Shown: in pieces, positions 14,779-23,229 of the stretch
How positions within the stretch are numbered: the first letter of the stretch is position 1
Layout of the letters: each line of letters starts with the position of its first letter
Source: Alphaproteobacteria bacterium
Lineage (GTDB): Bacteria > Pseudomonadota > Alphaproteobacteria > Rhizobiales > Rhizobiaceae
Length of the DNA stretch: 64,000 bases
Assembly: GCA_018823835.1 (NCBI GenBank)
Contig: JAHJHT010000002.1
Span: 1,894,904-1,958,903, forward strand
Direction: 5' to 3'
Program-made: the position numbers and the translations under genes
Notes under the pieces: model-generated
What the model was told of the DNA's origin: nothing
The model's input: only the letters and a program-made list of their open reading frames with translations
The model's database searches: none

Positions 14779-15228
14779 CTATGCGTCGGTCAGCGGTGGG
14801 CCGGTGAAGGTGAGGTGATGCCTGCCGGCGCTGGCCTCTATGGCCGGCATGTCCTCGGGGATGCGCAACTGGCCGGCGGCCATTTCGGCGAAGAAGCCCT
14901 CGAAGCCGCCCGGCGTCATGATCACGAGATGGCGTCCGGGAACGTCGCTGACCACGCGGAACGTGTGCTCCTTGCCGCGCGGCACGAACACCGTGCCGCC
15001 GGGGCCGCAGGTGAAGCGTTCGCCTTCGAGCCAGAACTCGGTGTCGCCGGTCAGAAGCACGAAAGTTTCGTCGGCGTCGTGATGCACGTGCCGGGGCGGA
15101 CCGGACCTGGGCGGCGACACGGAATCGACGATCGACATGGCGCCGCCGCTCGCCGCGGTGGTCAGGATGGTTCGATAGTGGACGCCGAGCCACTCGATGG
15201 CGTCGGCTCCAAGGACTGAATGTTTCAT
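14779..15228 (-). CDS. Cupin-domain protein
   Basis: A 149-residue single-domain cupin. Motif 1 carries metal ligands H47, H49 (or H50) and E54 in PPRHVHHDADETFVLLTG; motif 2 is VPGRHLVIMTPGG with a histidine at about 98. A small beta-barrel metalloprotein of this kind may be a dioxygenase, an isomerase or a binding protein, and the sequence does not say which. ATG 15228 has GGAGG in the expected position (GAGGAAGCG upstream). It is the first gene of a two-gene leftward unit with the small membrane protein, and is divergent from a LysR gene that probably regulates it. Confidence 0.8.
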   Translation of the reverse strand: MKHSVLGADAIEWLGVHYRTILTTAASGGAMSIVDSVSPPRSGPPRHVHHDADETFVLLTGDTEFWLEGERFTCGPGGTVFVPRGKEHTFRVVSDVPGRHLVIMTPGGFEGFFAEMAAGQLRIPEDMPAIEASAGRHHLTFTGPPLTDA

Positions 15229-15306
15229 CGCTTCCTCCGGAAACAGGGGTGGAAACGAGAGCTCTCGAATGAACCGACCATAGCGGCATTGGAGACATAT
15301 GAAAAA

Positions 15307-15319
15307 TCGATTGATCGTA
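15307..15319. promoter_or_regulatory. Possible LysR box between cupin and LysR genes
   Basis: TCGATTGATCGTA fits the loose T-N11-A pattern of LysR-type operators and contains the palindrome CGATTGATCG (15308-15317). It is 14-26 bp upstream of the regulator's start in the only divergent promoter region available. Confidence 0.35.
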
Positions 15320-15333
15320 TATAAGCTATTTGC

Positions 15334-16263
15334 ATGGTGAATTTACCAGGCTTCGACCTGAACCTCCTGCGCGTGCTCGATGCGCTTCTGCACGAGGGGT
15401 CCACTGTCGGGGCGGGCAGGCGGCTCGGCCTGTCGCAGCCGGCGGTCTCGGCAGCGCTCGGCCGGTTGCGGGCGGCCGTCGGCGACGAACTGTTCTTCCG
15501 TCGCGGGCAGGGACTGGAAGCGACGGAGTTCGCCCGCTCGCTAGAAGGGCCGCTGCGCGAGGCGCTCGACACCATCGAGGCGCTGCTGAGCGGGCCCGAC
15601 CGCTTCGACCCGGCGCGCTCCAATGCCCGCTTCAGGATATCGGGCAGCGACTTCTTTGCCGAGATGCTGATGCCGGCGCTCGCCGAGCATCTGGCGCGCA
15701 CGGCGCCGTCGATCCGCGTGCATCTCGTCGACCTCGTGCCCGACAGCTATGTCGACACGCTGGAACGCTACGAGGTGGACATCGCGCTTATCCCGCAGAC
15801 CACCCTGCCGGAATGGGTGCAGAGCAGGCCGGTCTTCACCTCGGGCTTCGCCGTGGTGGCGCGCAGGGACCACCCGCGCATCCGGCGGGCGAAGATCGCG
15901 CCGGGCGGCACCATCCCGATTGACCTGTTCTGCGACCTTGGGCACGTGCTTTTCTCGCCCGAGGGCAATGCCCGGGCCATGGGTGATGCGGCGCTGGCAA
16001 GGGTCGGGCGCGAGCGCCGCGTGGTGATGACGCTGCCTGTGTTTTCGGGGGTCAGCCGGGCGGTTGCCGGGTCCGATCTGATCGCGCTCCTGCCGGCGCA
16101 ACTCGCGCATCACTTGGCGCCGAGCGTCGGCCTGGACGTCTTCGAGCCGCCCATGGCGATCGATCTGGTCACCATCTCGATGATCTGGCATCGCCGCTAC
16201 GCGTCGAGCCCGGCGCATGCCTGGCTGCGTGAGCAGATCGCGGTCCTGCTATCGCGGCTGTGA
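15334..16263 (+). CDS. LysR-family transcriptional regulator
   Basis: A 309-residue LTTR. The N-terminal winged helix-turn-helix (about 8-67: FDLNLLRVLDALLHEGSTVG, then SQPAVSAALGRLR) is complete, followed by a substrate-binding domain of about 90-300 with the FRISGSDFFAEMLMP opening typical of the NodD-like subgroup. That subgroup usually senses small aromatic or aliphatic acids; the ligand here is unknown. It is divergent from the cupin/membrane-protein pair, 105 bp apart, the classical arrangement for LTTR control of the neighbour. No good Shine-Dalgarno precedes ATG 15334. Confidence 0.88.
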   Translation: MVNLPGFDLNLLRVLDALLHEGSTVGAGRRLGLSQPAVSAALGRLRAAVGDELFFRRGQGLEATEFARSLEGPLREALDTIEALLSGPDRFDPARSNARFRISGSDFFAEMLMPALAEHLARTAPSIRVHLVDLVPDSYVDTLERYEVDIALIPQTTLPEWVQSRPVFTSGFAVVARRDHPRIRRAKIAPGGTIPIDLFCDLGHVLFSPEGNARAMGDAALARVGRERRVVMTLPVFSGVSRAVAGSDLIALLPAQLAHHLAPSVGLDVFEPPMAIDLVTISMIWHRRYASSPAHAWLREQIAVLLSRL

Positions 16264-16299
16264 CAGTGCCGGCAGCGGCATGAAGCCCGACGAGCGGCC

Positions 16300-17094
16300 C
16301 TAGGCCGCGCCCGCGGCCCGCTGCTGGTGCCAGGCGCTGTGGCCGACAATGTCGACGCGGTTGCGGCCCGCATGCTTGGCGGCATAGAGCCGCTTGTCCG
16401 CGTCGCGGTAGAGTTCGGGGAAGGTGACCGGCGGGCTGAAGGTCACGCCGCCGATGCTGATCGACAGCGGATGGCGTTCGCCGACCGGCGCAAAGCTTGC
16501 CGCCTGCACAGCGCTGCGGATGCGTTCGGCGATCGTCTGTGTACGGCCCGGATCGAGGCCGGGCAGGAAAACGCCGAATTCTTCGCCGCCAAGGCGCGCC
16601 ACGAGGTCGAGGTCGCGGACATTCGCCTTGATCACGTCGGCAATCAGCTTGAGCGCCTCGTCGCCGATGTCGTGGCCGAAACGGTCGTTGACCGCCTTGA
16701 AGTGGTCGACGTCGAGGATCAGCAGCGATCCGTCGGCGCGGGCCGGGTCGTCCTCGAAGCGCTGGAGATAGGCTTCGACCAGCGTCGAGAAGGCGCGGCG
16801 GTTGAGGCAATTGGTCAGCGAGTCGGTCGACGCGATGGCAAGCAGATCGCGGTGGGCAAGCGACAGCTGCCGCTGCTTGGACAGCAGCAGGTAGAAGAAA
16901 GGCGGCGCAAGCACGATCGGAATGATGATGTTGTTGGCCCAGCGCTCCTCGAGCGCCCAGCCGGCCTCGAAGGAATAGCTGTCGATCGCCATGGCAATGG
17001 CGATGCAGACGAGCGTGCCGAGTGCCGTCAGCAGGTAGACTTTGATGGTGCTGGTGGGCGCCAGGTTGAAGCCGATGCGGCGGATCTTTTCCAT
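16300..17094 (-). CDS. Diguanylate cyclase (GGDEF), membrane-anchored
   Basis: Makes cyclic di-GMP from two GTP. The 264-residue product has two N-terminal membrane segments (about 18-38 and 55-72) and then a GGDEF domain from about 88. The signature is GGEEF at 169-173. A full product-inhibition I-site, RDLD at 160-163, sits exactly five residues before it, so feedback control is expected. The HFKAVNDRFGHDIGD substrate-binding segment is intact. There is no periplasmic sensor domain between the helices, only about 16 residues, so any signal must act on the membrane part. Single gene, convergent with the LysR gene. Confidence 0.92.
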   Translation of the reverse strand: MEKIRRIGFNLAPTSTIKVYLLTALGTLVCIAIAMAIDSYSFEAGWALEERWANNIIIPIVLAPPFFYLLLSKQRQLSLAHRDLLAIASTDSLTNCLNRRAFSTLVEAYLQRFEDDPARADGSLLILDVDHFKAVNDRFGHDIGDEALKLIADVIKANVRDLDLVARLGGEEFGVFLPGLDPGRTQTIAERIRSAVQAASFAPVGERHPLSISIGGVTFSPPVTFPELYRDADKRLYAAKHAGRNRVDIVGHSAWHQQRAAGAA

Positions 17095-17183
17095 GCCGCC
17101 GACTGTAGCGTTGCAAAGTTAACGCTTGGCTCCACGGGTAGGCAGAATCGATACATCCGTTCGAGCCGGCAAGTCCTGCGGTT

Positions 17184-17840
17184 TCAATCGCGGCCCTCTG
17201 GCGCGCCGAGCGGAAAAAGCTGGCGGTAGGGCCGCGCCTCGTCGAGCGCTCTTGCATAGCTCGGCCGCGCCAGCAGGCGGTCGCGATAGGCCCAGATGTT
17301 GGCGAAGCTCTTCGGGATGGCGACCGTCCAGTCGGCATAGAGCAGGGCTGGGGCCGCGCCGCAATCGGCCATGCTGAAGCTATCGCCGGCGACCCATTCG
17401 CGGCCCTCCATGCGCCGTTCGAGTACCGTGAAGGCCTTGTCGAAGGCTGCCTTCCAGCGGGCGCCGCCATCGCCCTCGTCGGCCTCGCGGCCGATGGCCG
17501 TGTAGACCATGCGCTGCTGCGGATAGTTGACGTAATTGTCGAAGAAGCGATCCCACATGCGCACCTCGGCCGCGGCGAGCGGGTCGGCGGGGATGAGCCG
17601 CGCGGGGCCCGGGTGGAGGGCGTCGATATACTCGATGATGCCGGTCGCCTCGAAGACGCGCCTGTCTCCGTCCGTCAGCAGCGGGAACGTGCCGATCGGC
17701 CAGAGTGCCGCGAACTCGCCGGCGACGGGTTCGCTGCCGTCGAGCATCTTCGTCTCGAAAGCGATGCCCTTTTCGTAGAAGGCGGTCTTGGCCTTCTGGC
17801 AATAGGAGGAGAATGGGTGGTTGTAGAGGAAGAGGGTCAT
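17184..17840 (-). CDS. Glutathione S-transferase family protein
   Basis: A 218-residue cytosolic GST. The thioredoxin-like N-terminal domain begins TLFLYNHPFSSYCQKAKTAFYEKG, with the active-site Ser/Cys in PFSSYC, and has the cis-Pro IGTFPLL and the glutathione-gamma-Glu-binding FEATGIIEYID motif. The C-terminal helical domain contains MADCGAAPALLYAD (N-capping box). Start ATG is 17840; an upstream extension in frame overlaps the previous gene. It lies eight bases after the RibD-like reductase gene and is cotranscribed with it, opposite an HxlR regulator, which suggests a detoxification or electrophile-response unit. Confidence 0.88.
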   Translation of the reverse strand: MTLFLYNHPFSSYCQKAKTAFYEKGIAFETKMLDGSEPVAGEFAALWPIGTFPLLTDGDRRVFEATGIIEYIDALHPGPARLIPADPLAAAEVRMWDRFFDNYVNYPQQRMVYTAIGREADEGDGGARWKAAFDKAFTVLERRMEGREWVAGDSFSMADCGAAPALLYADWTVAIPKSFANIWAYRDRLLARPSYARALDEARPYRQLFPLGAPEGRD

Positions 17841-17847
17841 GGCGGGG

Positions 17848-18489
17848 TTACCTGGCCAGTACGACATGCATGGCATGCTCTGTGGTGATTTTCTCGTTGA
17901 CGCGGAAGCCTAGGCCCGGCAGGTCGATGCCGGAAAACATCGCCTCGCCCTTGCCGAGGACGACCGGCGCGATGGCAAAGTGGATGTCGTCGACGAGGCC
18001 GGCCTGCAGATATTGCCTGACCGTCTCGACGCCGCCGCCGATCTTGACGTCGAGTTCGCCGGCGGAAGCGCGGGCCAGGCCGAGCGCTTCCTCGATGCCG
18101 CCGGTGACGAAATGGAAGGTGGTGCCGCCCTGCATGACGATGGGGTCGCGCGGATAGTGGGTGAGAATGTAGGTCGGGGCGTGATAGGGCGGATTGTCGC
18201 CCCACCAGCCCTGCCAGCCATCGTCGGACCAGGCGCCGCGTTGCGGCCCGAACATGTTGCGCCCGAGGATGAAGGCGCCGAAGCCGGCCATGGCGCCTGC
18301 GGCGAATGTTTCGTCAACGCCTTGCGTGCCGCCCTCCTTGCCGATCATCGTCCGGAATGTCGGCGTGTCAAAGATCCACCGGTGCAGCTCCATGCCGCGC
18401 CTGCCGAGCGGATCGGCCAGACTCTGGTCGGGACCGGCGCCGAATCCGTCGATGGACAGCGAAAATCCCGCAACGCGGACCCTTGACAT
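17848..18489 (-). CDS. Dihydrofolate reductase-like (RibD C-terminal domain) protein
   Basis: A 213-residue NADPH-dependent oxidoreductase of the RibD C-terminal family. It opens with VAGFSLSIDGFGAGPDQ, has AFILGRNMFGP and the nucleotide-binding VKIGGGVETVRQYLQAGLVDDI, and ends LGFRVNEKITTEHAMHVVLAR. Members of this family are stand-alone reductases of unknown substrate, often beside MarR/HxlR regulators. ATG 18489 has AGGAGA six bases upstream. It is the first gene of a two-gene unit with a GST. A perfect palindrome at 18506-18518 lies just upstream of the start. Confidence 0.85.
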   Translation of the reverse strand: MSRVRVAGFSLSIDGFGAGPDQSLADPLGRRGMELHRWIFDTPTFRTMIGKEGGTQGVDETFAAGAMAGFGAFILGRNMFGPQRGAWSDDGWQGWWGDNPPYHAPTYILTHYPRDPIVMQGGTTFHFVTGGIEEALGLARASAGELDVKIGGGVETVRQYLQAGLVDDIHFAIAPVVLGKGEAMFSGIDLPGLGFRVNEKITTEHAMHVVLAR

Positions 18490-18505
18490 GGCATTCTCCT
18501 GCCGA

Positions 18506-18518
18506 TTGCATCATGCAA
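18506..18518. promoter_or_regulatory. Palindromic operator candidate TTGCATCATGCAA
   Basis: A perfect inverted repeat with 6-bp arms and one central base. It lies between the divergent reductase and HxlR genes, 17-29 bp upstream of the reductase start. Size and placement fit an HxlR dimer site that represses the reductase/GST unit. Confidence 0.5.
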
Positions 18519-18579
18519 CTGGTTTGAGACTATCTATCCGGACTTTTTTTGCAATCGGTTCTTGCGGGAGTGATCTGTT

Positions 18580-19104
18580 TTGGACATCGACCGGCGCTCG
18601 GGCTGTCCGATAAACCTGACGATGGAAGTGCTGGGCGATCGCTGGAGCCTGATCGTCATTCGCGACATGATGTTTGGCAACCGGCGGCATTTTCGCGACC
18701 TGCTGACCCATTCGGAGGAGCGGATTGCCTCTAACATCCTGGCAGCGAGGCTGAAGCGGCTGCTTGCGCTCGGCCTGATCAGCCGGCGCGACGACCCGAG
18801 CCACAGCCAGAAGACGATCTACAGCCTGACAGAGCCGAGTATCCAGCTGGTGCCGGTGCTGGCTATGATCGGCGCCTGGGGGCGCCGGCACCTGCCGGTC
18901 AGCCGCCAACTGAGCGTCCGGGCCGAATTGCTGGAAGAGGGTGGTCCGCAGTTGTGGGAGGAATTCATGGCGGAGCTGCGCGTCATCCATGTCGAGGACC
19001 CCGTCGAAGGCGCCAATGGCGCGCTCACGTCAAATGTGTTGGCACGCCTGACCAAGGCCTACCTCGACGTGATGGCGCGTGAAGACGGTGTTTCGGGCGC
19101 CTGA
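18580..19104 (+). CDS. HxlR-family winged-helix transcriptional regulator
   Basis: A 174-residue HTH regulator. The HxlR signature is plain: CPINLTMEVLGDRWSLIVIRDMMFG, the redox-type Cys at position 9, FRDLLTHSEERIASNILAARLKRL as the recognition helix region, and the DPSHSQKTIYSLTE wing. The C-terminal ~60 residues are an alpha-helical extension beyond the usual ~110-residue domain. Start TTG 18580 with GGGAG upstream. It is divergent from the reductase/GST pair and probably represses it. The conserved cysteine allows, but does not prove, sensing of quinones or electrophiles. Confidence 0.88.
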   Translation: MDIDRRSGCPINLTMEVLGDRWSLIVIRDMMFGNRRHFRDLLTHSEERIASNILAARLKRLLALGLISRRDDPSHSQKTIYSLTEPSIQLVPVLAMIGAWGRRHLPVSRQLSVRAELLEEGGPQLWEEFMAELRVIHVEDPVEGANGALTSNVLARLTKAYLDVMAREDGVSGA

Positions 19105-19234
19105 CGCTTGCGTGCCGGCGCCGGCGCTTGAGAAGCAGAGCTTTCCCGTGCCACAATGAATCCGGGCTTTTCAGCGGCGCGGGCGGCGCCGGTGCAAGCG
19201 GGTAGCGTTGCCTTCCATGCGTATCGGAGACGGC

Positions 19235-21124
19235 ATGCACGAGGACCGGGTTGAGCGACGGCTGACGGCGATCCTTGCCGCAGACGTCGTCGGCTACAGC
19301 CGGCTGATGGAAGCCAACGAGGAGGAAACCCTTAGCCAGCTTCGCCGCCACCGGCGCGAGTTCTTCGACCCGACGGTCGCGGAGTATGGCGGCCGCATCT
19401 TCAAGGTGATGGGCGACGGCTTTCTCGTCGAGTTCGGCAGCGTGCTCAACGCGGCGCGCTGCGCTGTCGACATCCAGCGCGGCATGGACGAACGCAATGA
19501 CGGCGTGCCCGACGACCGCCATTTCCGTTTCCGCATCGGCATCAACCTCGGCGACCTGATCGTCGACGGCGAGGATTTCTACGGCGACGGCGTCAACATG
19601 GCGGTGCGGTTGCAGGCCTTGGCCGGGCCGGGCGGCATCGCCTGCTCGGCGGCGGTGCGCCACGAGATCGGCAACAAGCTCGACCTCGGCTTTTCCGACC
19701 AGGGCGATCGCCGGGTGAAGAACATCTCGCACCCGGTGCATGTCTATTTCGCCGACTGGGGCGGGGGCGCGGCGGCGGGCGCCGGTCAGCGCACGATGCC
19801 GGGGCTGCGCCCGGCAAAGCCGTCGGTCGCGGTGCTGCCCTTCGCCAACATGAGCAACGATCCGGAGCAGGAGTTCTTCAGCGACGGCATCACCGAGGAC
19901 ATCATCACCGACCTGTCCGACGTGTCCGGCCTCTTCGTGCTCAGCCGCCACACCGTCTTCGCCTACAAGCACCGGGCGCAGGATCTCGAGCGCATCGCCG
20001 GAGAGCTCGGAGTCGAATTTGTCGTGGAAGGCAGCGTGCGCAAGGCCGGCAACCGCGTGCGCATCAACACGGAACTGACCGAGGGCGCGACAGACGGGCA
20101 CATCTGGGCGGCGCGCTACGACCGCGACCTGACTGACATCTTCGCGGTGCAGGACGAGATCGCCACGACCATCGTGAGACAGCTCAAGGTCAAGCTGCTG
20201 CCAGAAGAGCGCAAGGCGATCGAGCAGGCGCCTACCGCCAATGTCGATGCCTACACGCACTATCTGCGCGGCCGCGAGTACTACCATATCGCGTCGAGGG
20301 CCAACCACCTGATGGCGCGGCAGAGTTTCGTGCGGGCGACCGAGCTCGATCCGCGCTATGCGCGCGCCTATGCGGGCATCGCCATCTGCGACGTGCGGCT
20401 GCAGTCGAACTACGGCACGGGGATCAGCGTCGACGACATACTGGCGACCGCCGAGAAGGCGCTGGCGATCGACCCGAAACTGCCCGAGGCGCACGCCGCG
20501 CGCGGCTTTGCGCTGGCGCTGGCGCTCCGCCGCGAGGAGGCTACGGCAGCCTTCGAGACGGCGCTGGCGATCGATCCCGACAACCATGAGGCCAACCGCT
20601 ACTATGCCGAGTTCTGCGTCACCACCGGGCGGTTCGAAATGGCCGCGAAGCTGTTCATCCGGGCCACCGAGATCAAGCCCTCGGACTATGGCTCGCCGCT
20701 GATGCTGATCAACGTCTTCCGCTCGCTGGGCGACGAGAACAAGGCGCAGAGCTATGCGCGCATGGCCATCCGCAAGGCGGAGGAGGAACTGCGGCTGCAT
20801 CCGGAGAATGCCAATTGCGCCTGCCTCGGCGCCACCGTCCTGGCCTATCTCGCCGAGACGGAGCGCGCGGCGGAATGGCTGGCGCGGGCGCTGGCGACCG
20901 ATCCCGGCGACCTCAACATCAAGTATAACGCCGCCTGCACCTACGCACTGCTGGGCGAGGCCGAGCGCGCCATCGACCTGCTCGAGGCCTGGGTGCCGCT
21001 GGTCGGGGCCGAGATGCGGCTGTGGTTCCACAATGATTCCGATCTCGACGGCATCCGGGACCATCCCCGCTACCAGTCGCTGGCGAGCCTCGCCGGCGGG
21101 ATACAATCGGACCGCGAGAAATAA
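19235..21124 (+). CDS. Class III adenylate/guanylate cyclase with TolB-like and TPR domains
   Basis: A 629-residue soluble cyclase of the type abundant in rhizobia. An N-terminal CHD catalytic domain covers about 8-175; metal-binding aspartates are D17 (AADVVGYSRLM) and D61 (FKVMGDGFLVEF). Next comes a TolB-N-like domain (SVAVLPFANMSNDPEQEFFSDGI), about 200-330, and then at least six TPR units (for example ATELDPRYARAYAGIAICD). The output would be cAMP or cGMP, with the TPRs probably sensing a protein partner. ATG 19235 has CGGAGA seven bases upstream; TTG 19208 and ATG 19217 are weaker. It lies 115 bp before the metallopeptidase gene on the same strand and may or may not share its promoter. 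Confidence 0.88.
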   Translation: MHEDRVERRLTAILAADVVGYSRLMEANEEETLSQLRRHRREFFDPTVAEYGGRIFKVMGDGFLVEFGSVLNAARCAVDIQRGMDERNDGVPDDRHFRFRIGINLGDLIVDGEDFYGDGVNMAVRLQALAGPGGIACSAAVRHEIGNKLDLGFSDQGDRRVKNISHPVHVYFADWGGGAAAGAGQRTMPGLRPAKPSVAVLPFANMSNDPEQEFFSDGITEDIITDLSDVSGLFVLSRHTVFAYKHRAQDLERIAGELGVEFVVEGSVRKAGNRVRINTELTEGATDGHIWAARYDRDLTDIFAVQDEIATTIVRQLKVKLLPEERKAIEQAPTANVDAYTHYLRGREYYHIASRANHLMARQSFVRATELDPRYARAYAGIAICDVRLQSNYGTGISVDDILATAEKALAIDPKLPEAHAARGFALALALRREEATAAFETALAIDPDNHEANRYYAEFCVTTGRFEMAAKLFIRATEIKPSDYGSPLMLINVFRSLGDENKAQSYARMAIRKAEEELRLHPENANCACLGATVLAYLAETERAAEWLARALATDPGDLNIKYNAACTYALLGEAERAIDLLEAWVPLVGAEMRLWFHNDSDLDGIRDHPRYQSLASLAGGIQSDREK

Positions 21125-21239
21125 AGACAATTCTCCGAAAAGTCGAAGGATAGAAAGTCTAGACGGCCGCTTTGCGCCGCTCTCGCCAAGCAAACAAAAA
21201 TATCGTATGGTGCGAGAGCGATCAGGGAGTGCCTAATAC

Positions 21240-22556
21240 ATGGCTACCCGGTTCAGTCTCTTCGTTCAGTCGCCCTTCGAGGACACCCGGTCCCGCCCCG
21301 AACTTGTCACCGTCACGTCGCCGGCCGGCAGCATCGGTCCCGGTCCCTCGGACGAGCGCATGTATGTCGTCGAGCCGCTCGGCAAGACGCGCGCCTACGG
21401 GCTCAACCGCGGCCCGCTCGGCACGCCCTATCTCTATCTGCCGGCATGGGCCGGGCCAGCGGCGGCGCCGGCGCTTCCCGATGCCCAGGGCCATTTCGAT
21501 CACTACAGGCCGGGCGAGCCCGGCTTCATGGCGGCCCATCTCTTCGGCTGCGTGCGCTTCACGCTCGACGTCTGGGAGCGCTATCTCGGCCAGCCGCTCG
21601 AATGGCATTTCCGCGACGGCTACGACCGGCTGGAAATCTCGCTGCTGCCGCAATGGGACAACGCCCAGTACGGCTACGGCTTTCTCGAGGTCGGCAGCCA
21701 GGAGGACCCTCTCGGGCGACCGCTGCCTTTCGCGCTGGACTTCGACATCATCGCCCACGAGGTCGGGCACGCCGTGATCTACGGCGTGCTGGGCGTGCCG
21801 GCGCCGGGCGCCGAGTACCCGGAATATCTCGGCTTCCAGGAATCCTTCGCCGACTGCGTGTCACTGGTGGCGGCGATGCATTTTCCCTCGGTCGTCGACA
21901 CGGTGCTCGCCGAGACGCGCGGCAATCTCTACCTCGCCAACCGGCTGACCCGCTTCTCGGAATCGGCGCCGCACCGCCAGCTGCGCTCGGCCAACAACAC
22001 GCACACCATGGCCGAGTTCGTGCACGGCTGGAAAAACGAGCACGAGCTGTCGCAGCCGCTGACCGGCGCCGTCTTCGACGTGCTGGCCGACATCTTTCAC
22101 GAGAGCCTGGTCGAGCGCCGGCTGATCTCGCCCGAGGTCGAGCAACTCGCCGACATCGCGGAAGTCGACGCGCGGGCCATGGCGCCGCTGCAGGATGCGT
22201 TCGACGCGGCCTTCGCGCGTGACGCCGACGGCTTTCGCGAGGCGCTGCTCGACGCGCGCGACATCGCGGGAGGGCTTCTTTCCAAGACGCTTTGGCATCT
22301 CGACGCCGACTATCTCGACTACGGCGCGGTGGCGCGGGTGATGCACGCCGTCGACGCGGCCGAGACCGGCGGCCGCTACGGCGCCATCATCGCCCGGAAT
22401 TTCGCCCGCCGGCAGATCGGCGAACTGCATGCCGGTCCGCGCATCCAGAGCCGCAAGCAGGGCTCACGTATGTCACGCAACCTCATCCCGTTCGACGGCG
22501 CCCGACTGCCGCGCATGAGCTATCGGGAGAGGATGCTGCTGGCGCGGGCGGGCTAG
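21240..22556 (+). CDS. M4-like (gluzincin) zinc metallopeptidase
   Basis: A 438-residue protein with a complete zinc-protease site: HEVGH at 173-177 (zinc ligands H173 and H177, catalytic E174) and the third ligand E201 in FQESFADC. D205 four residues later matches the ExxxD pattern of thermolysin-type M4 enzymes. The spacing from the second His to Glu is 24 residues, longer than in thermolysin. No secretion signal, pro-domain or membrane helix is visible, so it would act in the cytosol or be exported by a non-Sec route. GGGAG precedes ATG 21240. It is followed at 28 bp by a repeat protein and then a small acidic protein. The substrate is unknown. Confidence 0.72.
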   Translation: MATRFSLFVQSPFEDTRSRPELVTVTSPAGSIGPGPSDERMYVVEPLGKTRAYGLNRGPLGTPYLYLPAWAGPAAAPALPDAQGHFDHYRPGEPGFMAAHLFGCVRFTLDVWERYLGQPLEWHFRDGYDRLEISLLPQWDNAQYGYGFLEVGSQEDPLGRPLPFALDFDIIAHEVGHAVIYGVLGVPAPGAEYPEYLGFQESFADCVSLVAAMHFPSVVDTVLAETRGNLYLANRLTRFSESAPHRQLRSANNTHTMAEFVHGWKNEHELSQPLTGAVFDVLADIFHESLVERRLISPEVEQLADIAEVDARAMAPLQDAFDAAFARDADGFREALLDARDIAGGLLSKTLWHLDADYLDYGAVARVMHAVDAAETGGRYGAIIARNFARRQIGELHAGPRIQSRKQGSRMSRNLIPFDGARLPRMSYRERMLLARAG

Positions 22557-22584
22557 AGACTAGAAGAAACAATCGGAGGGAAAA

Positions 22585-23196
22585 TTGGCTAAGATATTAT
22601 CGGTTGACGATACGTTGCTCGGGACATCGGCAGTCTATCTTTTTGGTCGTCTACTAAGCGACGTAAAGGTCGTCACAGGTGAAGATGCCGAAGATGAGAA
22701 CCGCCCGCCGCGGAAGGGGAAGAACAATTTTCTAAAGGACCAGTTGCGGGATGATGAGGCCGGATTCGCGCGGATATTCGCATTCTCCTTTGAGGGCGCC
22801 TTTTGCGAGCTTACCCGCCCTTCGGTTTTCCTTGTTCACGGTGCTGGCTTGGATCCTGATGCTCCGGCGCCCGGCGATGATTACAAGAGGCTCGCCCGAT
22901 CGCCAGGACGAGTGACTCGAACAGGGGTGGGAAGGCACTTCGGTGCCTTTGCGATGGATCTCCGGGTTTGGGTCTACGACAAGGGCGATTTCTCCATGCG
23001 TCTGGACGTCGAGACTGGAACGCTCGACCAGATACTTCTTGAAGCCGAAATCGGGGCTGATGATCCGGCGCACCTGGGAGGATTTGGGCGATCAAGCGGC
23101 GGTCGATCCAGCGGAGGCAGGTCGAGCGGTGGTCGATCTAGCGGAGCCATGGGACGATCCAGTGGTTGGATGCCGCGGGGCTTCAGCGACGACTAA
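22585..23196 (+). CDS. Unknown protein with C-terminal RSSG repeats, 203 aa
   Basis: I do not recognise it. Residues 1-165 look folded: SVDDTLLGTSAVYLFGRLLSDVKVV, then a charged loop, FAFSFEGAFCELTRPSVFLVHGAG, and a beta-rich MDLRVWVYDKGDFSMRLDVETG. The last ~38 residues are four GRSSG units, a break (AM), a fifth GRSSG and WMPRGFSDD, a flexible, basic serine/glycine tail. There is no signal peptide. The TTG start at 22585 has CGGAGGG five bases upstream, a strong site that supports it. Composition is less GC-rich than the chromosome. It sits between the M4-like peptidase and a small acidic protein, all on one strand with gaps of 28 and 33 bp, so the three probably form one unit. Confidence 0.65.
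   Translation: MAKILSVDDTLLGTSAVYLFGRLLSDVKVVTGEDAEDENRPPRKGKNNFLKDQLRDDEAGFARIFAFSFEGAFCELTRPSVFLVHGAGLDPDAPAPGDDYKRLARSPGRVTRTGVGRHFGAFAMDLRVWVYDKGDFSMRLDVETGTLDQILLEAEIGADDPAHLGGFGRSSGGRSSGGRSSGGRSSGAMGRSSGWMPRGFSDD
23086..23166 (+). repeat. 15-bp tandem repeats encoding GRSSG
   Basis: Four imperfect consecutive 15-bp units (GGNCGATCNAGCGGN type) followed by an interruption and a fifth. Codons vary between units (AGC, TCC, TCA, TCT, AGT for Ser), so the amino-acid repeat is retained while the DNA repeat has drifted, which argues for selection on the protein tail. Confidence 0.8.
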
Positions 23197-23229
23197 TTCA
23201 AATGCTCAGAACCGAAGCAGGAGGCAGAA

